IMG/VR virus record: IMGVR_UViG_3300025616_000016
Coordinates: 1 to 39,531 of that record
Reading direction: 5' to 3' (one strand)
Source of the DNA: a virus
DNA: 39,531 nucleotides
Shown here: one piece after another, positions 17,601 to 25,786 of the stretch
Numbering within the stretch: position 1 is the first letter of the stretch
How the letters are laid out: each line of letters opens with the position of its first letter
Program-made: the position numbers and the translations under genes
Notes under the pieces: generated by a model
Told to the model about the DNA's origin: nothing
The model's input: only the letters and a program-made list of their open reading frames with translations
Database searches by the model: none

Positions 17601-19679
17601 AAACCATGTAAAATCTGAACTATTATTATATCCTAATAAATCACTACCAACCCAAGTATTTAAATCAAATTCCAAAGGAGAAAATGTATCTAATGCTATA
17701 AAATCCGCAACACTTCCAAAATCAGTATAATTCATCCCATTATGTCCAAATGGGGTGAATTGAACTTGTCTACATGTGCATAATGCATTATTATTAGCAT
17801 TTAAATTATTTAAATATAAACAATTATTTTCATGTTTCGTTGAAATAAATATAGTATTAACTAAAGTATCATTACCAGTCCAAACAAATCTAGTTTTTGT
17901 TCCTGATTTAAAATTTGCAGTAAACCCTTTTTGTGAAATACTTTTAAAATTATTTTTTGTAATATCTGATCCTGATAGCCATGCACATTCTAACGCATTT
18001 GATTGTGTGGATTGATAATTAGGAACTTTATATATAATATCCGCAGAACTTATATGATTAGATGCTGTCGCGTATGGTATATATAAAGCCGATAATGGCA
18101 TAGAATTACATATATTAGTAGTAGAAACATCAGGAAATGCATCAATATACGTAATAATATTATCATCTAATTTGGTATATGGCCATTTAATAGTAGTAGA
18201 ATCTCCTGAAAGTATTGATAAATTAGTTTTTGTAATTTTATATAACCATGCTTCTGATATATCTCCATTATAAGACGATTGGGATATATCAGGAGCGATA
18301 TCCCATGTTCTTATTTTATTAGCATGAGTATATAAAGAATTTGCATATGCTCCATAATCTACTAATGTTGTATTATTAATATTAATAGGTAATGTTGAAC
18401 TTACAGAATAAATAGAACTCCAATAAATTTCTTCAATTGCTTTCTTATATCTATTATCCAAATATGTAAATGTTGGATCATAGGTTAAGGATGGACCAGT
18501 CCATTCTAATGAATCTCCACTTAATCCATATCCTGCAAATGGATATCTAAATATTGTTTTAGAATTTGCACCAAAAAAAGCATTAATTGATAAATCATTA
18601 GAAATATCATACTGTTTATAATTTAACCATGCGCCATTTATTCCATCAACACTTTTAACAAAAATAGTATCTGCTAAATCAATACTCGATCCTCCAATTC
18701 CAAGAGTTTCAATATTAGCAGAACTTAATGGAAGGGATTTATATATTGGATAACTATATGCTAATGATTCATATACACCAAATGGATAGTAGAAAAAATT
18801 ATTACCTTCTACTATATTTACAGCATAATAATCATTAGAAATACTTGATGCTTGAACATTAATAGTATATTTCGATTCTCCTAAATATTTTCCTTGATCG
18901 TTAATTAAATCTATTGCGGATAGATTTAATGCTGATAGATCAAAAGTTCCTGCTGAGTATGCCCAATCTAAAGATGTTAATGATAATCCTAAACTATTAA
19001 AATAGGTTTCTGTTGTTATGTCTTGATTATTTATGTAACTAGATAGTGGAATCTCTAAACTTCTATCAAAATATTGATGATCATCATATAATTCTTCTAT
19101 TTCTATATTAATTGTATCATTAATAGCACTTAGTTCTGGTAAATTTGTCCATACTGAAGCAGGAACTGTTATATAAGTATTACTTCTTTTACTATAATTA
19201 GATAATATAACATCAGTTAATTCTTGTATTCCTCCTCTTACAGAACCTACCAAGTTATATTTTAATTTTGTTTCTTTTAATTTTTTCCTTTGTTGTAAAT
19301 AATATAAAGAAATATTTTTTAATTTAGTTGCAAAAAATGGAATTTCTAATAATAATTCCTTTTCATCACTAAGATTAACATTACTATACCATGTTTCTTT
19401 CTCTATATCAGTTAAAAACATCTGTAATCCGTTTAATAAATTTAAATATTTTATACGAATTAAATTTAAAGAATTTGTCTCAGTTTGATTTTTATTTTGA
19501 TACCAAGTTATTAAATATTGATTATATTGTTTATATGCTTGATCAGGAATTACATTTGAATATGTTGCATACCAATCTTTAAAAGAAAATGGAAAATCTT
19601 TATCTAAATCAGGAGATACTAATCTCAAAGGATTTGAATATTTTTCTAGTTGTTGAGGAGTATTAAATAAAGTTTGCAC
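14628..19679 (-). CDS. Giant virion protein, 1683 aa, with baseplate-like N terminus and Ig-like end
   Basis: Starts with GTG at 19677-19679; a late-promoter variant lies 12 nt upstream. The first 170 residues are helical and aromatic (FPFSFKDWYATYSNVIPDQA, then YKQYNQYLITWYQNK), unlike the rest, and look like an attachment region to the baseplate. The remaining 1500 residues are Ser/Thr/Asn/Tyr-rich beta sequence without transmembrane segments. The last 80 residues (LNSTTGVLSGIPTQIGDYMI, then PVRLTNNYGYTDYNFNV) match the putative Ig (He_PIG) pattern. I recognise no enzyme domain. Its place between the PKD-propeller and PKD-lectin genes, 8 nt from the latter, suggests a long tail fibre or baseplate appendage. 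Function is inferred from context only. Confidence 0.65.
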   Translation of the reverse strand: MQTLFNTPQQLEKYSNPLRLVSPDLDKDFPFSFKDWYATYSNVIPDQAYKQYNQYLITWYQNKNQTETNSLNLIRIKYLNLLNGLQMFLTDIEKETWYSNVNLSDEKELLLEIPFFATKLKNISLYYLQQRKKLKETKLKYNLVGSVRGGIQELTDVILSNYSKRSNTYITVPASVWTNLPELSAINDTINIEIEELYDDHQYFDRSLEIPLSSYINNQDITTETYFNSLGLSLTSLDWAYSAGTFDLSALNLSAIDLINDQGKYLGESKYTINVQASSISNDYYAVNIVEGNNFFYYPFGVYESLAYSYPIYKSLPLSSANIETLGIGGSSIDLADTIFVKSVDGINGAWLNYKQYDISNDLSINAFFGANSKTIFRYPFAGYGLSGDSLEWTGPSLTYDPTFTYLDNRYKKAIEEIYWSSIYSVSSTLPININNTTLVDYGAYANSLYTHANKIRTWDIAPDISQSSYNGDISEAWLYKITKTNLSILSGDSTTIKWPYTKLDDNIITYIDAFPDVSTTNICNSMPLSALYIPYATASNHISSADIIYKVPNYQSTQSNALECAWLSGSDITKNNFKSISQKGFTANFKSGTKTRFVWTGNDTLVNTIFISTKHENNCLYLNNLNANNNALCTCRQVQFTPFGHNGMNYTDFGSVADFIALDTFSPLEFDLNTWVGSDLLGYNNSSDFTWFNSTLSTPNWGYGSWSNNMLLKKGSAYIYYRTTTSTQDLTLSAFPDYTVRHAYTSNNTIWIKGFHDVANDIWYNGNKPSDMIFNANDVLLYQKTPISSFILSGFINGDNDVSKNINTIWSTYDHVVIDQPNIGSIYVNYPTNSNINVSSLTATYQQYPSVLMNDISAIHWKLTDPNGTIYTSDPVIRNISYNITGTSSYTSTITNVVVDSNFVLSFVPNLTGNYLVSLSAYINSNAFSKYPGILNNGIYAFTNIPVISASTQQTYVPSITSYSTPVPGFVLETDLYGWNYNIFTYDGKSLGARPIWVKGYTDKSVVTNNKSIESWGSSLSVVDLHNIVSQPIISDIVLNSDIYFEYQNNSNDLSWNQPITLRKRVNTTTWNKILMNSKTTQLSSIVGNSLVLNASALDIPSDIILNNYVNNNLVEIYYNSLGNFVWNITAVKAITNTLTQSDFSLSSAIISYQPYANLSNRNYPSFALIPTLQDLYTEYDSGGYFIPNNLGASVYVGKNYTSIYNTSSIQVSALVEDSKFIVGGRGLSKKDTYTPYNIIKEDNTWMKESILTGNSAGNVDRAISKKYQKFIPYQSDIETHNNGSLGVIKPNSRHSPWGGYQDSVWTDTKNYPINFAGEVNVNSWVETQVLKTTGKQMYNWCSDIFGNQYTLYKNISSVSPIERNEVLGELWIRTNGQTVNAANIALSSIFSPYINSNLYDELTGNGIKNFDIYFDTMIIETSGVLIIETLNYDYSTDKITGQSNKSKYLSLALPLTSNINKELNNTNLNDYDFAKIGEYWFSPIEKQLIVSVVWLSSGVFNVELYSLDINTSNFQKIFPNNFQDASVFMALLGYSNIVDRPLLSYDYVSKEYLLSTIVSNISGFNDLIEVYIKNVYGYPLINIGVYTTTNNEPLPPILGNLELTKTTNILSTTLSSFVFNLYALNTVTNYTLINNTFNFVSLNSTTGVLSGIPTQIGDYMIPVRLTNNYGYTDYNFNVIST

Positions 19680-19691
19680 AGATTATTCAAT

Positions 19692-19699
19692 TACTTATC
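19692..19699 (-). promoter_or_regulatory. Variant late-promoter octamer upstream of the giant gene
   Basis: Reads GATAAGTA on the minus strand, identical to the octamer at 10824-10831, 12 nt before the GTG start. Confidence 0.4.
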
Positions 19700-19715
19700 A
19701 ATAAAAAAATTAATT

Positions 19716-22700
19716 TCATTGAACATCCATCCATAAATTTTTTGTTAGTAAATAATTGAATATACTATCAACAATTCCATTTTCTATATACCAATCAGCG
19801 GAAAGTGTCATATCTAATGTTGTATATGGACTATTCCAATCGATAATATTATTTGTTAATGTATTTGTTCCACTTAAATTACATCCCCATAACCTTTGAC
19901 GAGATACTGATGCAAGATCTAACATATTTTTTATTTCAGCAGGAAAATTGTTACCATAATCAAATAATGGTTGATCAATTTCAAATGCTAAAGATTTTAA
20001 TTGATCTATATTACATGTATCTACATCTGACACATTTGATGTAAAATTTGCAATTTTTGAATAAATTTCTTTTCCCATATCTTCAAAAAGATTTGAATTC
20101 GATATTGTTCCATCACCAACAACAGCAGGTAAAAATTCATCAAATAATTGCGTATTATCATATAAAACTTCTGGAAATGCTAATGATTTCATATATCCTG
20201 CCATATTAAAACTTTCATTAACTTTTCTTATCTCATATGAATTATTAAAATCTGCAACATTAAAAGGTGCGGATACTCCAGATAATATTAGATTAGATGA
20301 TAAATCTTCTGCATATTTTTGATACCATACATTTCCAGTCCAATCTCCAGTAACACTTGCAGATTTTGCAATATTTGAACTTACTACACTTACAATAGTA
20401 TCATCAGTATCAGAAAAATAGTATATTAAATTAGGTCTTTGTTTTGCATTAATAACAGTAACATCAGTATTTGTATTAAATGTTGGATCAGCATTAAACA
20501 TATGTGCATTATTTGTTATAGCATCAACTACCCAAACTCTATTATACACATCTACTGATAATGCGCCAATTTCTTCATCATCTTCAAATGGTGATAATAT
20601 TTCAGATGATGGAGAAAATATTACTCTTGGCGAAGTATCATTAAGTGTAGTGGAAGGTATACTAAACGACCAAGTATTTATAATAGTTTTACTAACACGA
20701 TCTATATAACCAAAACTTCTTACCCCAAATGTAAACCAAATATTATTATTGGCATCCAATGAAATATAATTAGGAACATTTATACCAGAAATAGATGTTA
20801 ATAATGTTCCGGTTTTACTATATTGATTTATTCTTCCTAAAATTGTACCCGAAGTTGTTGATGTTGATGTGCCAAACGATTCAGTAACCCAAATATTATT
20901 TAATTTGTCAACTGCAATATTCATAGGAGTTGAATTTGCTGATAAGGTAATATTAACTGATGATAATCCTGCTGATGTATATTTAATAAGAGCACTAGAA
21001 TTTGGATTGCAATATGTAACCCAAATATCATTATTCCTATCAGTTTCTACAACAGGAGGTTTCATTAAATAATCATCATATAATCCAAATTCTTGAGTAT
21101 TATTAGGACATATCGCAAATAGAAAATTAAAATTCTTATCAAACTTTAAAACTGATAAACTATTATATAAAGAAATCCATATATTAAAATGTTTATCAAT
21201 ACTTATATATGAAGGAGTAGTTGGACTAGTTACAGGATCTTCAGTTATAATACTTGATAGATTTAATGTGCTTAATAAAACTCCAAAACTTGAAAATTTA
21301 TATAAACAATCTTGTTCACCATCAACTGCTAAAATTTCATAATTTCTAGGATCAATTGCTATACCATATATACCAGAAAATCCAGACATATTATAGTTAA
21401 AAGTATTATTATTAGTTACTACCGGAACAGGAAATTTTAAAATAGATCCTTCTACTACTAATCCATTACTTCTATAATAATCTACAGTAGGACAATTAAC
21501 TGAAATTGTAGGTTGTGGGGTATATATAATTTTACTAATAGATCCTATATCTGGAGTAGGAATAACAACAAAATTATTAGGAGCATATTTAGAAGGATAT
21601 TGAAATTTATAATCACCTACAGAAATATTATTTGCTGTAGTATATGCGATTAATGTTACATTATCAAACGCACTAGATGAGGTAACTGTAGTAAATCTAT
21701 AACCTCCATTTCTAAATCCATTATCATCAGTAGCAATAAAATATAATGGAGTATCTTCACAAGATATTGAAGTCATACCTGTTTGTGAAGATAATTTAAA
21801 ATTTATAGTATTTACTTCTCCTTCGATATTACTATTAGGATATGTAAATACTACGCCAGTAGCAATATCAATACCATCAGTACGTTCATTAAGAATATAA
21901 TCTCTACTATAACTATGTGCAGTAATCATAGTAGGAATTTTAACATTTGTCCATTTTTGTGGATAAATTTCGTCAATATAATTTCCAGTAACTCTTAAAT
22001 AATCAGGAGATATATCTCCAACTTGCCATGTAGTAACAGCACGAGATACTTTACTATTAGAAAAACTTTTATATGAATATATATTCGAATCTAATGGATT
22101 GATAAATCCAGATGTTTGTAATGTTGCAGATATTAATAATGGACAATTATTTGTAATATCACCACTACCAATACTATCAACATAATAAACTGATGCTTCT
22201 GCGGATGCTCCAACAACAGTATTATTATAATATATAGGTTGTGATGATAATACTATATTAGTTACTGCATTTATTCCTGCGGGATCTGTTGTAAATTTCC
22301 ATGTAGGATTTATAAAATTCCACTTTTCAGGAACTTCTTGATATGGTATAGATTTAGAATTAACAGCATATAATTCTAATATAAGAGGTTCAGATGATAA
22401 TGGTATTTGTGCAGAAAATACTTGAACGATAAATGGTGATGTTGTTGGCATACCGACAAGACCATAAGCAGTTGGTAATGCGAAAAATGTAACATAATCA
22501 TCAACATAAGATGATGCAGTTATATTCATATTTGAGGTGCTAAAATTATTATAAGCATCAAATGTAGAAAGCGTTACTGTATATATTCCAGCATAGTTAT
22601 AAATATGATTTACAATATTTTCATTATAAATATAAGTTCCATCCCCAAGATTCCAAATAAGTTGAACACTACTATTATTTATACCTGTATTAGAATTAAC

Positions 22701-22775
22701 AAAGGTAAATTCAGTTGCGTATATATATCCAATTGAATCTGATGCTAAAGTAAAATTTGATGTTAAATTTGACAT
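19716..22775 (-). CDS. Baseplate-associated protein: PKD domain, NHL-like propeller, baseplate C-terminal domain
   Basis: 1019 residues. An N-terminal PKD domain spans about 5-90 (LIWNLGDGTYIYN, NHIYNYAGIYTVTLS). Residues about 465-765 hold at least five NHL/SMP-30-type blades, each with a D-x-x-x-N-I-W-V core: ISIDKHFNIWISLYN, VETDRNNDIWVTYCN, IAVDKLNNIWVTES, ISLDANNNIWFTFG and LSVDVYNRVWVVDA. The last 160 residues (SYEIRKVNESFNMAGYMKSL, FDEFLPAVVGDG, IANFTSNVSDVDTCNIDQLK) resemble the C-terminal domain of phage baseplate proteins seen near gp6. The stop is 36 nt from the giant gene, and the start is 1 nt from the gp6 stop, so it is in the baseplate operon. It is probably a virion component with a binding role. 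Confidence 0.75.
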   Translation of the reverse strand: MSNLTSNFTLASDSIGYIYATEFTFVNSNTGINNSSVQLIWNLGDGTYIYNENIVNHIYNYAGIYTVTLSTFDAYNNFSTSNMNITASSYVDDYVTFFALPTAYGLVGMPTTSPFIVQVFSAQIPLSSEPLILELYAVNSKSIPYQEVPEKWNFINPTWKFTTDPAGINAVTNIVLSSQPIYYNNTVVGASAEASVYYVDSIGSGDITNNCPLLISATLQTSGFINPLDSNIYSYKSFSNSKVSRAVTTWQVGDISPDYLRVTGNYIDEIYPQKWTNVKIPTMITAHSYSRDYILNERTDGIDIATGVVFTYPNSNIEGEVNTINFKLSSQTGMTSISCEDTPLYFIATDDNGFRNGGYRFTTVTSSSAFDNVTLIAYTTANNISVGDYKFQYPSKYAPNNFVVIPTPDIGSISKIIYTPQPTISVNCPTVDYYRSNGLVVEGSILKFPVPVVTNNNTFNYNMSGFSGIYGIAIDPRNYEILAVDGEQDCLYKFSSFGVLLSTLNLSSIITEDPVTSPTTPSYISIDKHFNIWISLYNSLSVLKFDKNFNFLFAICPNNTQEFGLYDDYLMKPPVVETDRNNDIWVTYCNPNSSALIKYTSAGLSSVNITLSANSTPMNIAVDKLNNIWVTESFGTSTSTTSGTILGRINQYSKTGTLLTSISGINVPNYISLDANNNIWFTFGVRSFGYIDRVSKTIINTWSFSIPSTTLNDTSPRVIFSPSSEILSPFEDDEEIGALSVDVYNRVWVVDAITNNAHMFNADPTFNTNTDVTVINAKQRPNLIYYFSDTDDTIVSVVSSNIAKSASVTGDWTGNVWYQKYAEDLSSNLILSGVSAPFNVADFNNSYEIRKVNESFNMAGYMKSLAFPEVLYDNTQLFDEFLPAVVGDGTISNSNLFEDMGKEIYSKIANFTSNVSDVDTCNIDQLKSLAFEIDQPLFDYGNNFPAEIKNMLDLASVSRQRLWGCNLSGTNTLTNNIIDWNSPYTTLDMTLSADWYIENGIVDSIFNYLLTKNLWMDVQ

Positions 22776-22776
22776 A

Positions 22777-24582
22777 TTATATTATTACTATTTTATTAAT
22801 AAGATTATTTAAATCGAATAAATATGGATATTCGAAAAAATTAAATACTATATTATTCGTTGTCTGTAAAGTATCTAATGATGAATAGTCAGGGTTCCAT
22901 ATAAATAACGACAATCCATTAATTTGAACACTATTATCAATTCTTCCAGTATAAAAACTATCAATACCATTAATATTTAATATTTGTTGTGATAGTGAAG
23001 TAATATCAAGAGTTTGTCCTAATGTAAGATTAGATTTACTAAAATATGATGTAAATATATTTATAACGTCCTTAATAATAGATGAATTATCTCTATTATT
23101 ATATACATTTTTTTTAATATATAATCGACTTAAACTTTCATCAGTAACGGTAATATTTGTATTAGAATTATTAGAATTAGTTCCTATTGCTACTGCTTTA
23201 TATACAGGATCAGCATATGCAATTTCAGCAGTCATACTCTTTAATAATTGTACAGAAGTTGTAATTAATTCCTTTTGTGGTGGTAATAAATATGATAATG
23301 TTGTATTATCTACAGTTCTAGGAACAATAAATAAATAAACATTATTAAAATTACATGCATCTGAAAATTGAAATTGATTAAATAATGCTCTACCATTTAA
23401 AGAGGGGTCAGTTAATCCTAAATTATAAAAATATTGTAAATATTGTGTTGTATATGTAATATTATCAACAACTGTAACATCAGATATTAAATTAGAAAAA
23501 TTAGTATTTATAAAAGATTTATAATCATTTTCTGTTACTAATCTATATTGACTACGAAAAACAGAAGGAGCTGCAGCACGTATTTCATCCGGTGTTTGAA
23601 TAGTTTGAACTGGAGTAGATGCAGATTTATTAGAAAATGATATATATGCTAAATCAGAATTTGATATTATATCATAAGAATTATTTGATAATACACTTGC
23701 AATAATCTGATTAAATTGTGTTGTATTATATTCAGTTGCTTTAGCGGATGTTATAGCATTTTTACCAACTTCGCCAACACTTCCATCACTTTGTAGATAA
23801 TATACTGCAACTTTATCATTCGGTTGTAGTTTTACTCCATTAATATCATCTCCGAATGTGATTTCATATTGATTATTACCATTTAATCGGATTTCATATT
23901 TTTCTGCTATACTATTTTCTAAATATAGACTATTACTTTTTGTATATTGCGACCAAATACCTAAATTATTTCTATTTACATAAACATCAATATTAAAATG
24001 ATCGATATTAATATTAGTTGCAGGAGAAAGTAATACCATTTCATTTTCATCTCCAATTGCTGTATATAAAGGATATTCCTGATAACTACCTTGATATAAT
24101 AATGCTTGACTACTTAACTCTGTTAATCCTTCTGAACTTAGTGATACAGTTTTAACAAATGTTTGCTCGGAATTAAAAGAAAATTTTATACCATTAACAC
24201 TAACTGAAGTATATCTAGGTATAGTATAAGTTCCTGCATTTAATGTATCTACAGTTGCTGAAAATGGCAATGTAGAAGTTTGATATCCTAATGGATTATA
24301 ATCAAGTAATTTTACTATTCTATTTATATTTTCATATAACTGTGCCTCTGTAAACATAGATTCAGATGCAGTTTTATTTAAATAATACATTAATGTATTA
24401 AATGTATAAGCCACAATATCAATAACTGATGCAAGATTACTTCCTATATAATTTTGGTCAGTAAAAACTTGTGTAGTATTTAGTCGATCTAAAATTAATT
24501 GTCGTAATGAAGTTGCATCAAAGGCAACATATTCATTTGATGGTATATTGTAATTATTAAAATTCGTATTATTTGTTGCCAT
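22777..24582 (-). CDS. 6: Baseplate wedge protein, T4 gp6-like (gpJ family)
   Basis: 601 residues (T4 gp6 is 660). The N terminus has the conserved LRQLILDRLNTTQVFTDQNY, then NLASVIDIVAYTFNTLMYYL and ENINRIVKLLDYNPLGYQTS. The middle has IRAAAPSVFRSQYRLVTEND, followed by YKSFI, the hallmark of gp6/gpJ proteins. It forms the ring of baseplate wedges around the hub. It begins 6 nt after the gp25 stop and ends 1 nt before the propeller gene, so the three are one transcriptional unit driven by the late promoter at 25101. Confidence 0.92.
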   Translation of the reverse strand: MATNNTNFNNYNIPSNEYVAFDATSLRQLILDRLNTTQVFTDQNYIGSNLASVIDIVAYTFNTLMYYLNKTASESMFTEAQLYENINRIVKLLDYNPLGYQTSTLPFSATVDTLNAGTYTIPRYTSVSVNGIKFSFNSEQTFVKTVSLSSEGLTELSSQALLYQGSYQEYPLYTAIGDENEMVLLSPATNINIDHFNIDVYVNRNNLGIWSQYTKSNSLYLENSIAEKYEIRLNGNNQYEITFGDDINGVKLQPNDKVAVYYLQSDGSVGEVGKNAITSAKATEYNTTQFNQIIASVLSNNSYDIISNSDLAYISFSNKSASTPVQTIQTPDEIRAAAPSVFRSQYRLVTENDYKSFINTNFSNLISDVTVVDNITYTTQYLQYFYNLGLTDPSLNGRALFNQFQFSDACNFNNVYLFIVPRTVDNTTLSYLLPPQKELITTSVQLLKSMTAEIAYADPVYKAVAIGTNSNNSNTNITVTDESLSRLYIKKNVYNNRDNSSIIKDVINIFTSYFSKSNLTLGQTLDITSLSQQILNINGIDSFYTGRIDNSVQINGLSLFIWNPDYSSLDTLQTTNNIVFNFFEYPYLFDLNNLINKIVII

Positions 24583-24588
24583 AAATTA

Positions 24589-25089
24589 TTATTGTGATTG
24601 GATTATCGTAAATGTTTGAGTGTTAACATTAAAAACAAAAGTCGATTGGACATTTACTAAATTTAATACTATAATATCCATATATATTGATATTACATAT
24701 TGATTATTATCAGGTTGTGCAACTACATTTATCGCTTTAATTTTAACTCTTGGTTCATAAATAGAAATTTTATTTAATATAGTATTTCCGATTGATTCAC
24801 CTGCTTGTTGTGATATTGGTTGAAATAAATAATAATCAAGATTCGTACCATATTCAGGAAATAAAATTCTTTGTCCTGGTCTTGTTGAAAATAAATTATG
24901 TAAAGAGTTTTCAATTGCGGCAACATCTTCACTAATTTTAATATCCCCTCCACGAATAGAATTAGGAAAATTAATGTTAGTGCTTACAAGTTTGGAATAT
25001 GTGATATCTAAGTATAAATCACGATAGATAGACCCCATTTGTGTCTTTGTATTGGATATATTATCTAAGGTTTTTATACGAATTGCCAT
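24589..25089 (-). CDS. 25: Baseplate wedge protein, T4 gp25-like
   Basis: 166 residues. The conserved gp25/GPW core is present: EDVAAIENSLHNLFSTRPGQ, followed by RILFPEYGTNLDYYLFQP and, later, a Y-E-P-R-V turn before the last strands. The EPR motif is the family hallmark. Gp25 connects the inner baseplate to the sheath initiator. It is the first gene of a minus-strand operon preceded by an exact TATAAATA late promoter, and is divergent from the plus-strand gene at 25133. Confidence 0.95.
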   Translation of the reverse strand: MAIRIKTLDNISNTKTQMGSIYRDLYLDITYSKLVSTNINFPNSIRGGDIKISEDVAAIENSLHNLFSTRPGQRILFPEYGTNLDYYLFQPISQQAGESIGNTILNKISIYEPRVKIKAINVVAQPDNNQYVISIYMDIIVLNLVNVQSTFVFNVNTQTFTIIQSQ

Positions 25090-25100
25090 ATTATCTATAT

Positions 25101-25108
25101 TATTTATA
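25101..25108 (-). promoter_or_regulatory. T4-type late promoter (TATAAATA), gp25 operon
   Basis: Exact TATAAATA on the minus strand, 11 nt upstream of the gp25 ATG and inside the 43-nt divergent gap. Confidence 0.75.
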
Positions 25109-25132
25109 GAAGAAAGTGTTAAATAATATCAT

Positions 25133-25690
25133 ATGACTGAAAATTTCGATTTATTATATAAAACTTTATTAGAATCTGCATCAAATGAAAGAGGACAGCA
25201 AGGTGGGTTTATGGGTGGTGATAGAATTACATTTCAAAAAGACACATTAAAACATGAATATTTTAAAAATGTAGGGCAAAGTCTTAGGGATTTAGTTGCA
25301 AGCTGTATGGAAAAAGATTTTGATAAAATTCTTAGAATTAGTGTATTAAAAAGTATATATCCGACAACATCACAAAATTATCGTGGAGGAACAGAAGCCC
25401 CTGATGGAATTTTTGCTGATGTTGTAATTGAAGGAAATCCTGGATTTTACACATCACCAATGACTGTTCCTATTGGTGTTCTTGTTCTTCATACTGATGG
25501 AGGTGGTAGAGGTCCAGTTCCTGATAGTTTAAAAAGAAAGGAAAAATTAAATGATCCTGAAAAATATAAAACCAAAAAAACTGATGGCAAAGAAGATGAT
25601 CATATAAATTATGCATCAAGTGATACTAAAATCGCAGGGGGAAATAAATGGGATGATACAAAACCCGGTAGTGGAAGTTATAAAATGTAA
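25133..25690 (+). CDS. Uncharacterised phage protein, 185 aa
   Basis: No family recognised with certainty. The first half is mixed helix and strand (LLYKTLLESASNERGQQGGF, then MGGDRITFQKDTLKHEYFKN); the middle contains YRGGTEAPDGIFADVVIEGN and a run of small hydrophobics (MTVPIGVLVLHTDGGG). The last 50 residues are polar and lysine/aspartate-rich, likely disordered. Proteins with this GGF-MxGD...FxKDxLKHE layout occur in other T4-like phages and are probably virion or morphogenesis proteins, but I cannot name a T4 counterpart. It is divergent from gp25, ends at a strong terminator and precedes the reductase gene. Confidence 0.8.
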   Translation: MTENFDLLYKTLLESASNERGQQGGFMGGDRITFQKDTLKHEYFKNVGQSLRDLVASCMEKDFDKILRISVLKSIYPTTSQNYRGGTEAPDGIFADVVIEGNPGFYTSPMTVPIGVLVLHTDGGGRGPVPDSLKRKEKLNDPEKYKTKKTDGKEDDHINYASSDTKIAGGNKWDDTKPGSGSYKM

Positions 25691-25714
25691 CATATAGATG
25701 ATATAAAAATAATT

Positions 25715-25746
25715 AAAAAATCTCAATATAATGTTGAGATTTTTTT
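25715..25746 (+). terminator. Intrinsic terminator after the 185-aa gene
   Basis: Stem TCTCAA (25721-25726) with TTGAGA (25734-25739), extended by A6 opposite a T7 run, 7-nt loop, then poly-T to 25746. It isolates the reductase gene from upstream transcription. Confidence 0.8.
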
Positions 25747-25750
25747 GTTT

Positions 25751-25772
25751 TGTGTCATAATTAATAGACACA
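25751..25772 (+). repeat. Inverted repeat upstream of the reductase gene
   Basis: TGTGTC (25751-25756) and GACACA (25767-25772) flank a 10-nt AT spacer, 14 nt before the reductase ATG. It may be an operator or a small mRNA hairpin near the start; no function can be read from it. Confidence 0.4.
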
Positions 25773-25786
25773 AAGAAATTAATATT

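Noticed and set aside
25745-25786. TTG start for the reductase gene
   Set aside because: It lies in the T-run of the upstream terminator; the ATG at 25787 begins the conserved protein.
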